A DNA stretch of 56,762 bases from Oscillospiraceae bacterium (lineage in GTDB: Bacteria; Bacillota; Clostridia; Saccharofermentanales; Saccharofermentanaceae). The notes under the pieces were generated by a model. That model did not search any database. It saw only the letters and a program-made list of their open reading frames with translations, and had not been told where the DNA came from. The stretch spans positions 1-56,762 of the forward strand of contig CADCLV010000009.1 of assembly GCA_902802325.1 (NCBI GenBank), read 5' to 3'. Positions within the stretch are counted from its first letter, which is position 1. Each line of letters starts with the position of its first letter. The translations under genes and the position numbers were made by a program. Shown here piece after piece: positions 7,245-15,801 of this stretch.

Positions 7245-7816
7245 TCCTGGCTTTCAGATCCCATATGTCCGGGAAAGCCCGGACCTATCTGAAAATGAAT
7301 GTAAAGCGCCTGGCGTGCCTGATGCTGGTCATCGGCATGGCAGGCCTTTTCTGTGCCTGCAAAAAGAAAAAGGCGGAGAATGCGGATATTGGCGATTACC
7401 ATAGTTATCTTGGTGACTATTACTATGACTGCTCCATCAGCGCCATGGTCTTTGAAACGCCGGAAGGAGAGACGGAACCGGGGATCCTTTACCGCCAGGT
7501 CACGGATCTGGACGCATTAAGTAAGTCCTGTCCCATCCCGATCTGCTTTTTCTTCTATTCCGATATGCAGGCAGATACTTACGGCCTTTTTGCAAGTTTG
7601 GAAGAGCTGGCAGAAAATCACCACGGTGAGATCCTGATCGTGACGATCAATGCTCTGGCGGAAAAAGAACTGTCGGGGGCGTATAACGTGCGCGCGCTTC
7701 CGGAGGCGATCATCATTAAAGATCATGTGCAGAAGGCCCGCTTTGACGGCGAGTCCAGAGGCACCTGGACGGCAAAGGATCTGGCGGACTGGATCCTTTC
7801 CCAGGCTTCGTCCTGA
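7241..7816 (+). CDS. Thioredoxin-fold-like lipoprotein without CXXC
   Basis: Up to 191 residues. The ATG at 7241 overlaps the mrp stop (ATGA), indicating translational coupling; an internal ATG at 7295 would give a more normal signal peptide (MNVKRLAC...). The signal ends at a Cys in LFCAC, a loose lipobox. The mature part has the strand and helix order of a thioredoxin fold, including an NVRALPEAIII segment like the cis-Pro region of thioredoxins, but the CXXC site is replaced by a DMQADTY stretch. It is therefore unlikely to be a disulfide oxidoreductase. The role is unknown; coupling to Mrp may only reflect expression. Confidence 0.8.
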   Translation: MILAFRSHMSGKARTYLKMNVKRLACLMLVIGMAGLFCACKKKKAENADIGDYHSYLGDYYYDCSISAMVFETPEGETEPGILYRQVTDLDALSKSCPIPICFFFYSDMQADTYGLFASLEELAENHHGEILIVTINALAEKELSGAYNVRALPEAIIIKDHVQKARFDGESRGTWTAKDLADWILSQASS

Positions 7817-7846
7817 TTTTCGGGAAAGAAGAAAACCGGAAAACCG

Positions 7847-7855
7847 TGATATAAT
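7847..7855 (+). promoter_or_regulatory. Extended -10 promoter of ispF
   Basis: TGA-TATAAT with the hexamer at 7850-7855, 38 nt ahead of the ATG; no clear -35. Confidence 0.6.
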
Positions 7856-7893
7856 AGATTCGCAAAACGGATAAGGAAAAGGCGGAATAAGTT

Positions 7894-8421
7894 ATGCAGT
7901 ACGAATATGCCAATGGAATCGGTCAGGACAGTCATCGCTTCATGCAGCCCTGTGAGGCACAGCTGAAAAGCGCGGACAAGTGGCCGAAGAAACTGATCCT
8001 CGGCGGCGTGGTCTTTGAAGGAGAAACTCCTCTTGTGGCCAACAGCGACGGAGATGCGGTACTTCATGCATTGACGAACGCAATTTCCGGTATTTCCGGG
8101 GTTAATATCCTGGGGCCGATCGCGGACCAGATGTGCCGGGAAGGAATCACCGACAGCGCCGCGTATCTGGAAAAAGGTCTTTCCATCGTAAAGGAACAGG
8201 GCTGGGAACTTCGCCATATCTCCATCAGCATCGAGGCATTAAAGCCGAAGATGATGCCGAAGATCGGTCCGATGAAACAGCGGATCGGTGAACTGGTGGG
8301 ACTGGATCCTCAGAGGATCGGCATTACTGCCACGACCGGCGAGCAGCTGACCCGCTTCGGAGAAGGCGAAGGCATCATGGTATTTGCCAGCGTCACGATG
8401 CGCCGGCCGGAAGAAGCCTGA
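7894..8421 (+). CDS. ispF: 2-C-methyl-D-erythritol 2,4-cyclodiphosphate synthase (IspF)
   Basis: 175 residues. IspF forms the cyclic diphosphate of the MEP isoprenoid pathway in the cytoplasm as a trimer. The metal ligands are present: D12 and H14 in GQDSHRF and H58 in the SDGDAVLHAL segment (51-60). The nucleotide site appears as ATTGEQL and GEGEGI near the C-terminus. The usual GDIGxHFPDTD segment between these is replaced by GVNILGPIADQM, so this is a divergent member. It converges with ispD, 54 bp apart, an unusual arrangement since the two are commonly adjacent and codirectional. Confidence 0.88.
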   Translation: MQYEYANGIGQDSHRFMQPCEAQLKSADKWPKKLILGGVVFEGETPLVANSDGDAVLHALTNAISGISGVNILGPIADQMCREGITDSAAYLEKGLSIVKEQGWELRHISISIEALKPKMMPKIGPMKQRIGELVGLDPQRIGITATTGEQLTRFGEGEGIMVFASVTMRRPEEA

Positions 8422-8475
8422 TCTTCAAAAAACAGCCGGATCCATCCTGCTTCTTGAAAAGCACTTGTCCCGCTG

Positions 8476-9285
8476 TTACCGGTTTTCCCGGTTTTTCAAC
8501 ATGAGTTCAGCCATCACGACATCTTCGGGTGTCGTGATTTTTATATTGCCGTACGAGCAGGGCAGAAGACGGACCGGAATCCCGCAGGCCTCGGCCAGGG
8601 CGGTGTCATCTGTTGCCTGAATGCCGGACATTCTGGCATACTCGTGCACCTTCAAAAGAGAACGGTAGCGGAAAACCTGCGGGGTCTGAACTTCGTAAAG
8701 AAGATCCCGTGGAAGAGTCTTATCTACAAGAAGCGGCGAGTCTTCGCTTTTTGCGGCGGTAAAGGCTTCGGAAACCTGTTGTGCCAGCTTGACGGTGTTT
8801 TTGCAAGGGGTGGCGGCCACACAGACATCGTAAAGGATACCGCCGGTGTAGCATTTCTGGAGAGTTTTCTGATCCACCATGCAGCGGGCGCCGTCATGAA
8901 CGAAAACCGGATCCATGTCCGAGGGAGGAACGGGAAGTTCGGAAAGCGCTTTCAGTCCACAGCCGACGGAATCCTGACGGGTAGCCCCGCCTTCCACCAC
9001 CAGTTCCACAAAATCGAAATGGTATTTCTCCACAAGTTCACATGTGCGGTCGATATTATCGACATTGGTGACGATCACGGCATGAAGAGGGACCCGTCTG
9101 TTCTTCTGAAAGTCAGAAAAAGCCAGAAGCGTCCTTGCCAATACCGGCATGCCGCCGATATCCAGAAACTGCTTGCTGTCGGAAATGCCCATGCGAAGGC
9201 CTAATCCCGCAGCCGGGATAATGAGATAAAGCGGACGGGACATGTCCGGCATCGGTTTATTGGGGAAGTACTTTCTGATCTCCAT
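8476..9285 (-). CDS. ispD: 2-C-methyl-D-erythritol 4-phosphate cytidylyltransferase (IspD)
   Basis: 269 residues. The enzyme joins CTP and MEP in the third step of the MEP pathway. The nucleotide-binding signature IIPAAGLGLRMG (23-34) and the KQFL motif are present, as are VHDGARCMV and the C-terminal TDDTALAE segment. The N-terminus is about 20 residues longer than usual. AAGGAGGA precedes the ATG at 9285. It is followed on the same strand, upstream, by radA, so radA and ispD probably form one transcript. Confidence 0.93.
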   Translation of the reverse strand: MEIRKYFPNKPMPDMSRPLYLIIPAAGLGLRMGISDSKQFLDIGGMPVLARTLLAFSDFQKNRRVPLHAVIVTNVDNIDRTCELVEKYHFDFVELVVEGGATRQDSVGCGLKALSELPVPPSDMDPVFVHDGARCMVDQKTLQKCYTGGILYDVCVAATPCKNTVKLAQQVSEAFTAAKSEDSPLLVDKTLPRDLLYEVQTPQVFRYRSLLKVHEYARMSGIQATDDTALAEACGIPVRLLPCSYGNIKITTPEDVVMAELMLKNRENR

Positions 9286-9310
9286 GGCAGATCCTCCTTG
9301 TTATTTCCTT

Positions 9311-10687
9311 TCAGGAAAAGAGCACATCGATGGCTTCACTTAATTTGTCGACGTAGATGTATTCGATCTTTAAAGGCAGACGGGATGCGGCACTCTTACT
9401 GGCGCCAGGCAGCACGCAGGCCGTAAAGCCCAGCCGGGCGGCGTCGCTTAAGCGCTTTTCCAGGTCACTGACCGGACGAAGCTCGCCGGTCAATCCGACT
9501 TCGCCCAGAACCAGCGTATCTTCTTTTAGGGGCTTTCCCGAAAAAGAAGAGAAGACAGCGCAAAGTACGGCCAGATCACAGGCTGTCTCGTCGATGCGCA
9601 TACCGCCCACCACGTTGATATAGGCATCCATATTGGAAATGCCGGAATGGCACTGGCTTTCCAGCACGGCCAGAAGCATGGATACGCGGCCCCGGTCCAA
9701 TCCCTGGGTCATGCGCTGAGGATTGGCATAGGATGAAGGCGACATCAGCGCCTGAATCTCCAGAAGTACTGCGCGGGAACCTTCCACCACCGAAGTGATG
9801 ACGGAACCCGGAGCCATATGCGGCCGCCCTGAAAGAAGGAGCGCAGAGGCATTTTCCACACCTAAAAGACCGGTCTGGGTCATCTCAAAAAAGGCCAGTT
9901 CACCGGTGGCACCGAAACGGTTCTTGGTGGCCCGGAGCATGCGAAGGGCGGAAGAGCCGTCTCCTTCAAAATAGAGGACCGTGTCCACCATATGCTCGAT
10001 AATGCGCGGGCCGGCAATGGCGCCGTCTTTTGTCACATGCCCCACCAGCACGATGGGAACATTTAAGGACTTGGCCAGACGCAAAAGCCCTGCGGTCACT
10101 TCCCGGGTCTGGGTCACAGAGCCCGGTGCCGAGGAGATCTCCTCGCTGTAAAGCGTCTGGATCGAGTCGATCACGCAAAGCCCCGGACGGCGCTCGGTGA
10201 TCAGTTCGGAAATGTGCTCGAAGGAAGTCTGGGAGCACAAAGATATACTGTCGCGGGAAATGCCGAGACGATCGGCCCGCATCTTGATCTGGGATTTGGA
10301 TTCCTCGCCGGAGACGTAAAGCACTTCGCCGGAGATCTTCGCCTGGCCCGACACCTGCATAAGAAGGGTGGACTTTCCTATACCCGGGTCGCCGCCGACC
10401 AGCGTCATGGAGCCTTCCACAAAGCCGCCTCCCAGGATCCGGTCCAGTTCAGGGATGCCGGAAGAAAAACGCGGTTCATTTTCCCTGGTGACCTCGGAAA
10501 GCTTCGAAACACCACGTTCCGCGATCCAGCCGGCCCGAAGCGCGGGCTTGGCGTCAACTGGCGCCGACGGGGCTTCTTTGAATTCATCGAAGGTATTCCA
10601 CTCCTGACAGGCCGGGCAGCGCCCCATCCATCCGGAAGTCTCGTAACCGCAGTTGCGGCAGACAAACTGTGCTTTTTTCTTTGCCAT
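9311..10687 (-). CDS. radA: DNA repair protein RadA/Sms
   Basis: 458 residues, the normal length. RadA is a RecA-like ATPase that helps branch migration and processing of recombination intermediates. The N-terminal C4 zinc finger uses C10, C13, C24 and C27; Walker A is GGDPGIGKST (98-107); the family-specific KNRFG is at 255-259; the C-terminal Lon-protease-like domain ends the protein. AAGGAG stands before the ATG at 10687. The ispD start lies 25 bp past its stop, consistent with an operon. Confidence 0.96.
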   Translation of the reverse strand: MAKKKAQFVCRNCGYETSGWMGRCPACQEWNTFDEFKEAPSAPVDAKPALRAGWIAERGVSKLSEVTRENEPRFSSGIPELDRILGGGFVEGSMTLVGGDPGIGKSTLLMQVSGQAKISGEVLYVSGEESKSQIKMRADRLGISRDSISLCSQTSFEHISELITERRPGLCVIDSIQTLYSEEISSAPGSVTQTREVTAGLLRLAKSLNVPIVLVGHVTKDGAIAGPRIIEHMVDTVLYFEGDGSSALRMLRATKNRFGATGELAFFEMTQTGLLGVENASALLLSGRPHMAPGSVITSVVEGSRAVLLEIQALMSPSSYANPQRMTQGLDRGRVSMLLAVLESQCHSGISNMDAYINVVGGMRIDETACDLAVLCAVFSSFSGKPLKEDTLVLGEVGLTGELRPVSDLEKRLSDAARLGFTACVLPGASKSAASRLPLKIEYIYVDKLSEAIDVLFS

Positions 10688-10780
10688 AGCTGCTCCTTTA
10701 TAAAACCGGCCGCACTGATCTTTGCGGCCACCATTTATTCAATCATACCACTTCCTATTTCCTTTTTAATGGAAATTGAG

Positions 10781-10786
10781 TAAAAT
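10781..10786 (+). promoter_or_regulatory. Candidate -10 for the acyl-CoA-synthetase/ABC operon
   Basis: TAAAAT 38 nt before the chosen ATG (10824), with only a weak upstream -35 (TTTCCT). A transcript from here would give the upstream ATG at 10806 a leader of about 13 nt with no ribosome site, whereas 10824 would have a GAGG site. Confidence 0.35.
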
Positions 10787-10823
10787 ACATAAGATTGTTT
10801 AATGTATGGCGAGGAAGAAGGAA

Positions 10824-12674
10824 ATGGACCGGTCTTGGAAGAATCATTACGACGCAGAGATGGTCGGAGGTGTGGAAACACCGGACTGCACGATCTATGA
10901 AATGATGCTGCGTACGGCGAAAGTCTTTCCGGACCGCACGGCGGTGAGCTTTGAAGGAACGAAGATCAGCTATTCCGAGCTGGTGCACGAAGTTGATTCT
11001 TTCTCTACGGCCCTGACAGACTGCAATGTTTCTGTGGGAACAGTGGTGACCGTCTGCCTTCCCAATATTCCCCAGGCCGTGATTGCGGTCTATGCTTTGA
11101 ACCGCATCGGTGCCATTGCGAATATGGTGCATCCGAAAACACCGGCCGCAGAGCTTCGCTCCTGCATGAAGCAGACGGGAAGCGAGTGCCTCCTTCTTTT
11201 AGATCTTTTCCTTCCGAAATATACGGATATGCTGGAAGACATGAAGCCGGGCCTGGTGATCACCTGCAGTATCTCGGATTATCTTTCCTGGGGAAAAGCA
11301 CTGGCGTTCCGCTGGAGCCAGAGAAAGAAGATCCCGAAGATCGACATGCACAGCTTCTATATCCCGTATTCCAACCTGATCCTGCACGGGGAAATGCTGA
11401 TGCAGGGAAAACTGGACGGCGAATACGACTGGCCCAGTGCTTTTGACGACGAAAAAAAGAAGGAAGAAAAGCCTTATGAGCGTCCCGTCGGCCCGGATGA
11501 TCCGGCGCTGTACCTTCACAGCGGCGGCACCACAGGCTCACCGAAAGTGGCGGTGCTTTCTTCCACGAATATGAATCTTCCGGCGATGCTGGGCCCGCAG
11601 ATCATAAGAGTGCCGGACCCGTTTTCCGACCCGGAGCATTTCCCGCAGCTGACGATGGTGGCCATCCTTCCGCTGTTTCACGGATTCGGCATCTGTATGT
11701 GCATGCACTGCATGATCTGCTGCGGCATTACCATGCTTCTGGTGCCGGTGTTTAAACCGGATGAACTGGCCAAGATACTTTGCCGCGAAAAGCCCCAGCT
11801 TCTGGCGGCGGTGCCGACGCTTTACGAGGGCATGCTCAAGAGCGAGAAACTGAAAAAGAAGAAACTGGACTTTCTGAAAGACTGCTTCAGCGGCGGTGAT
11901 TCCCTGCCTCTGGATCTGAAAAAGCGTTTCGAAGAATTTGTCCGGGAAAGAGGCGCGAACCTTTCTTTGCGGGAAGGCTACGGCCTTACGGAGACGGTAA
12001 CGGTCTGCGCCGTGAATCCCGCTTCTGACTGCCGGGACGGCTCGGTGGGACTTCCGCTTCCGGGGATCGATATGAAGATCGTCAAGCCCGGCACCAACGA
12101 GGAAGTCCCCCATGGCGAAAAGGGCGAGATCTGCATCAGCGGACCGACGGTCATGCTGGGCTACTTAAACGATGAAGAAGCCACCAACGTGGCGATCCAT
12201 ACACATGAGGACGGCAGAAAATGGCTCCATAGCGGAGATCTGGGACACAGAGACGAAGACGGATATTTTTACTTCGACCAGCGCATTAAGCGGATCATTA
12301 AAGTGTCCGGCGTTCCGGTATTCCCGACCCAGATCGAAAAAGTCCTTCTGTCCCGTCCGGAGCTGGAAGAAGCCTGCGCCGTGGCGATCCCGCATCCGTA
12401 CCGGCTCCATGTGGTGAAGGCCTACGTGGTGCTGAAAGACCGGGAAGCCACGACTGAGCAGCAGGATATCATTCAGCAGGCTTTGATGGATGAATGCCGC
12501 CGCTGCCTGATCCCTTATGCTTGCCCGGTGGAATATGTTTTTAGAAAAGAACTTCCGAGAACGAAGATCGGGAAGATCGATTACCGGGCACTGGAACAGG
12601 AAGCGCTGGAGGAATACCGCGCACGGGCGAAGAAGAGAGCCGCCAAAGCGGAAAAAGGGGGAACTCATGAATAA
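10824..12674 (+). CDS. AMP-binding acyl-CoA-synthetase-like enzyme
   Basis: About 616 residues. ANL-superfamily enzymes activate a carboxylic acid with ATP and usually pass it to CoA. The P-loop SGGTTGSPK is at 233-241, GYGLTE at 385-390, the SGDLGHRDEDGY hinge region and the C-terminal PRTKIGKIDY with its catalytic Lys follow. It reads like a long-chain fatty acid-CoA ligase of Clostridia. A cysteine-rich stretch (CMCMHCMICC, 291-300) lies in the acyl-binding half. Start: an ATG at 10806 is possible; 10824 is preferred because GAGG lies 9 nt upstream. Its last 8 bp overlap the ABC-2 permease gene, tying it to export. Confidence 0.9.
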   Translation: MDRSWKNHYDAEMVGGVETPDCTIYEMMLRTAKVFPDRTAVSFEGTKISYSELVHEVDSFSTALTDCNVSVGTVVTVCLPNIPQAVIAVYALNRIGAIANMVHPKTPAAELRSCMKQTGSECLLLLDLFLPKYTDMLEDMKPGLVITCSISDYLSWGKALAFRWSQRKKIPKIDMHSFYIPYSNLILHGEMLMQGKLDGEYDWPSAFDDEKKKEEKPYERPVGPDDPALYLHSGGTTGSPKVAVLSSTNMNLPAMLGPQIIRVPDPFSDPEHFPQLTMVAILPLFHGFGICMCMHCMICCGITMLLVPVFKPDELAKILCREKPQLLAAVPTLYEGMLKSEKLKKKKLDFLKDCFSGGDSLPLDLKKRFEEFVRERGANLSLREGYGLTETVTVCAVNPASDCRDGSVGLPLPGIDMKIVKPGTNEEVPHGEKGEICISGPTVMLGYLNDEEATNVAIHTHEDGRKWLHSGDLGHRDEDGYFYFDQRIKRIIKVSGVPVFPTQIEKVLLSRPELEEACAVAIPHPYRLHVVKAYVVLKDREATTEQQDIIQQALMDECRRCLIPYACPVEYVFRKELPRTKIGKIDYRALEQEALEEYRARAKKRAAKAEKGGTHE

Positions 12675-13803
12675 TCAGCCCCGCCACATCCGAAACGCCA
12701 TGCGAAACGAATGGAAGAAGACCGGAAAGACACCGATCCAGCTGGTGATGATGCTTCTGGTGCCTTTTTTGACGACGATGGTGCTTTTCTTCGGGTTAAG
12801 TTATATGCGGGGCTTAGGAGACCATTATTCCGGTGTCGTCTACCTTCCGACGGAAGAAGAAATGAATCTTTCAAAGGAAGTGTTGAAGGAGCGGTATCCG
12901 TCCTTTTCTTTTGCTTCCGGGGACGAAGAGAAGGCCCAAAACAGCATTCGAAGCGGAGGAGAAGATGTGGCGATCTGGATCACGGATACCGAGATCCGGG
13001 TATATTACGACTCTTCCATTCTGACCTCCTCGCTGGCACTGAAGGAATCTTCGGATATCGCGTCTGAGCTTTCTTTCCTTTTAGAAGATCGTGCCACCTA
13101 TGACGAGTTTATTTCGTTCCTGCCGGAAACCATGGTCCATGATCTGAGTACCGAGGAAAAGAAACTGGATACGAATCTCAACCAGATCTGCAGTACCATC
13201 GGAATGGTGCTTTTCCTTTCCATGTGCACTAACGCCATGACTCTTTCCACCGGTTCCATCACAGGTGAAAAGGAGCGTCAGACCTTCGACACGCTGGTTC
13301 TCTGTCCGGCACCGCTTCGGAAGATACTGATCGGGAAAGTACTGGTGATGATGTTCCAGGTTTTCCTTTCAGGAATCATGGGAACACTGGGCGCCATTTG
13401 CGGTCTGGTCTTCTGGGATCGGACGGATCTAAGAATGATCGCGGAACGTGTCGGATCAGATCCTTCCTGGATATTTATCCTTCTTCTGCTTCTTGCTACT
13501 GTATCCCTTCTGATCGCAGCTGTCTTCAGTGTGATCGCGTCTGCTTTCCCGCAGGCAAAGAAAACTTCGCTTTTCTCTTCGGCCGGTATGATCCTGATTT
13601 CGGTCGGAGCCATGGTCCCGACGTATGTCTCGGGGCCGGTCCTGAAATATATTCCCGTGGCAAACTGGGCGCCGGTCGTAAAAGCGGCGTGTAAGCACCA
13701 GACGGAGCTCGTGCCGGTGCTTTGCGCGCTGGGAATGACCGCGTGCCTGTTTGGCGCAAGCATGATCCTGTCGGCCGGATTATGGGAAAGGAGTCATGAA
13801 TGA
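12667..13803 (+). CDS. ABC-2 type permease (NatB-like), first subunit
   Basis: 378 residues. One N-terminal membrane span (about 27-50) is followed by a large outside domain and then a C-terminal block of about five spans, the layout of NatB/ABC-2 permeases with an extracytoplasmic loop. The conserved GEKERQTFDTLVLCP segment, typical of ABC-2 permeases that couple to the ATPase, is at about 198-212. It overlaps the upstream ligase gene by 8 bp and the ATPase gene by 4 bp, so translation is coupled. The substrate cannot be told from sequence. Confidence 0.9.
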   Translation: MNNQPRHIRNAMRNEWKKTGKTPIQLVMMLLVPFLTTMVLFFGLSYMRGLGDHYSGVVYLPTEEEMNLSKEVLKERYPSFSFASGDEEKAQNSIRSGGEDVAIWITDTEIRVYYDSSILTSSLALKESSDIASELSFLLEDRATYDEFISFLPETMVHDLSTEEKKLDTNLNQICSTIGMVLFLSMCTNAMTLSTGSITGEKERQTFDTLVLCPAPLRKILIGKVLVMMFQVFLSGIMGTLGAICGLVFWDRTDLRMIAERVGSDPSWIFILLLLLATVSLLIAAVFSVIASAFPQAKKTSLFSSAGMILISVGAMVPTYVSGPVLKYIPVANWAPVVKAACKHQTELVPVLCALGMTACLFGASMILSAGLWERSHE

Positions 13804-14561
13804 TTACTGTATCGCACCTGAAAAAGACTTTCCGGAGAAATAAAGTGGAGGCGGTCAAAGATGTCTCCATGGAGATTCGCGATGGCCAGATCTTTGCGCT
13901 TTTAGGCCCGAACGGCGCCGGAAAGACCACTACCATGAGAATGCTTTCGACGCTCCTTCTTCCGACTTCGGGAAGTATCTGCTACGACGATGTGCCGCTT
14001 TCGGAAGATACTGAAGCGATCCGCCGCCGTATCGCCTTTCTGACCAATGAGATCCGTCTGGACGGCCAGTTTACGCCAGATGAACTGGCGGAGTATTATG
14101 GACGCCTTTACGAAATGACGCCGGAAAAGATCGCGGAAAATAAGACGAAGCTTTTCGATTATTTCGGCATCGCGGAATTCCGGAACCGCCGCTATGAGAC
14201 CTTTTCCACCGGCATGAAGCAGAAGACTTCGATCGCCATCTGCCTTCTTCATGATCCGGATACCATTATCTTCGATGAGCCCACCAACGGTCTGGATATC
14301 CTGACCCAGAATCTGATCGAAGAATATATGCTGAAACTGAAAGAAGAAGGAAAATGCATCATCTTAAGTACCCACATTCTGGATCTGGCCAGACGTCTTT
14401 CTGACCGGGTCGGTGTCATCGTAGACGGAAAAAGCGTGTATGTGGGCGAAATGGCGGAGCTGGCATCCAGCCAGGGCGTCACGACCATGGAAGAGGCATT
14501 TTTAAAACTGTATAAGGAAAACCACGAAGAGAAAGCCATCGTGGGAAAACATAAGGAATAA
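13800..14561 (+). CDS. ABC transporter ATPase (NatA-like)
   Basis: 253 residues. Walker A GPNGAGKTT (36-44), signature FSTGMKQK (135-142) and Walker B FDEPTNGLD (158-166) are all present; the signature is the SxGMKQ form of the NatA/CcmA-type exporters. Starts at ATG 13800 overlapping the permease stop. It should power the two flanking permeases as one exporter. Confidence 0.95.
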   Translation: MITVSHLKKTFRRNKVEAVKDVSMEIRDGQIFALLGPNGAGKTTTMRMLSTLLLPTSGSICYDDVPLSEDTEAIRRRIAFLTNEIRLDGQFTPDELAEYYGRLYEMTPEKIAENKTKLFDYFGIAEFRNRRYETFSTGMKQKTSIAICLLHDPDTIIFDEPTNGLDILTQNLIEEYMLKLKEEGKCIILSTHILDLARRLSDRVGVIVDGKSVYVGEMAELASSQGVTTMEEAFLKLYKENHEEKAIVGKHKE

Positions 14562-14565
14562 GAGT

Positions 14566-15705
14566 ATGCACGGACTGGGAACGATTTTCTGCCATGAGAT
14601 GAAAAAGATCGGAAAAGAGAAGAGCCTGCTTCTGGGCTTTATTCTCCTGCCGGTGATCTCGCTTCTGATGACGGTGGGCGTGTCTCTTCTTCAGCCGAAA
14701 GGCGGAGAGGAAGCAGAGGCGCAGGCTTACCGCATGTTCTTTGCCGGCGTCGGGATCGAACGGATCAATATCGGATCGGTAGACGGAAAAGATGTATGGA
14801 TCGAGCCGGTGGAAGAAGATGTGGAGACCTTCCTCAAGTCAGATGCATTTCACGAATACGACGTACTGGTGGACTATTCCGACATCCAGAATGTGCACAT
14901 CTACTACTACGAAAATAACGGGATCTCTGCCTATCTGAAATTGTCGGCAGAATCTTTTGTGCGGGAGTCCTATTCCAGTGTGTTTGCGGGGCGCCTTCCG
15001 GAAGGATCCCAGATCCGCACCACGGCACTGACAGATCTGAAGGAGAAAGAAAACGCCAACCGGATCATCGCCATGCTTCTTCCTTATATGCTGATTCTCC
15101 CGCTGACGGCGAATATCGCGAACTTTGCCAGTGACACAGTGGCGGGAGATAAGGCCAGAGGTACCTTCTACCAGGTCATGCTTTCTCCGGTTGCACCCAT
15201 CAGCCTGATCCTCGGAAAGATCTTTTCGGTCTGCGCGATCAGCCTTTTAAGCTCGACTCTTTATATCGGACTGGATGTTCTGGGAAGTGTCCTGTGTGAA
15301 AAGTTCGGTGTCCGGGATGTATTCGGTTTTTCCGGAGTATCCGTCTCGTCCCGCCAGATCCTTCTGATCGTTCTTTACGCAGTCCTTCTGTGCTATTTCT
15401 TCTCGAATCTGGGAGTTCTGATCTCCCTGTTCTGTAAAGATATGAACCAGGCACAGATCGCCCAGCTGCCGGTGACGTTGCTTTGCACGGTTTCCGCACT
15501 TCTTGCCATGTTCCGTTTCGGGATCTCGCCGAAGTCCCACTACCTGATCCCGATCTATAATCTCTGCCTGATCTTCCAGGATCTTCTCAATGGCAGAGCC
15601 CGGCTGGAAAATATGATTATGGTGGCCGTCTGCCTTTTCGTTCTGGCAGTGGCGGTAATGGTGGTCACACTTCTTTCGTACAGAAGCGAAAGAGTGCGGA
15701 CCTAA
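14566..15705 (+). CDS. ABC-2 type permease, second subunit
   Basis: 379 residues. Same layout as the first permease: one N-terminal span (about 20-40), an outside domain of some 140 residues, then about five spans. The GDKARGTFYQVMLSP segment is the counterpart of the ATPase-contact motif in the first permease. Begins 5 bp after the ATPase stop. The two permeases probably form a heterodimer with the NatA-like ATPase. No clear terminator follows; the next promoter begins within 40 bp. Confidence 0.9.
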   Translation: MHGLGTIFCHEMKKIGKEKSLLLGFILLPVISLLMTVGVSLLQPKGGEEAEAQAYRMFFAGVGIERINIGSVDGKDVWIEPVEEDVETFLKSDAFHEYDVLVDYSDIQNVHIYYYENNGISAYLKLSAESFVRESYSSVFAGRLPEGSQIRTTALTDLKEKENANRIIAMLLPYMLILPLTANIANFASDTVAGDKARGTFYQVMLSPVAPISLILGKIFSVCAISLLSSTLYIGLDVLGSVLCEKFGVRDVFGFSGVSVSSRQILLIVLYAVLLCYFFSNLGVLISLFCKDMNQAQIAQLPVTLLCTVSALLAMFRFGISPKSHYLIPIYNLCLIFQDLLNGRARLENMIMVAVCLFVLAVAVMVVTLLSYRSERVRT

Positions 15706-15741
15706 AAAACTTTCCCGAACCTATTTCGCCAAACGCTCCGT

Positions 15742-15770
15742 TTTACTTTACCTCTGAATTATGGTTAAAT
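15742..15770 (+). promoter_or_regulatory. Promoter of the first DUF885 gene
   Basis: TTTACT (15742-15747), 17 bp, TTAAAT (15765-15770), 32 nt before the ATG. Confidence 0.5.
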
Positions 15771-15801
15771 GGCACAAGAAGAGAAGGAGCGTGAATGACA
15801 T

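Noticed and set aside
13278..13763. Minus-strand frames of 80-160 codons within the ABC-2 permease gene
   Set aside because: They lie inside a coherent coding frame with clear membrane spans and have no ribosome sites or motifs.
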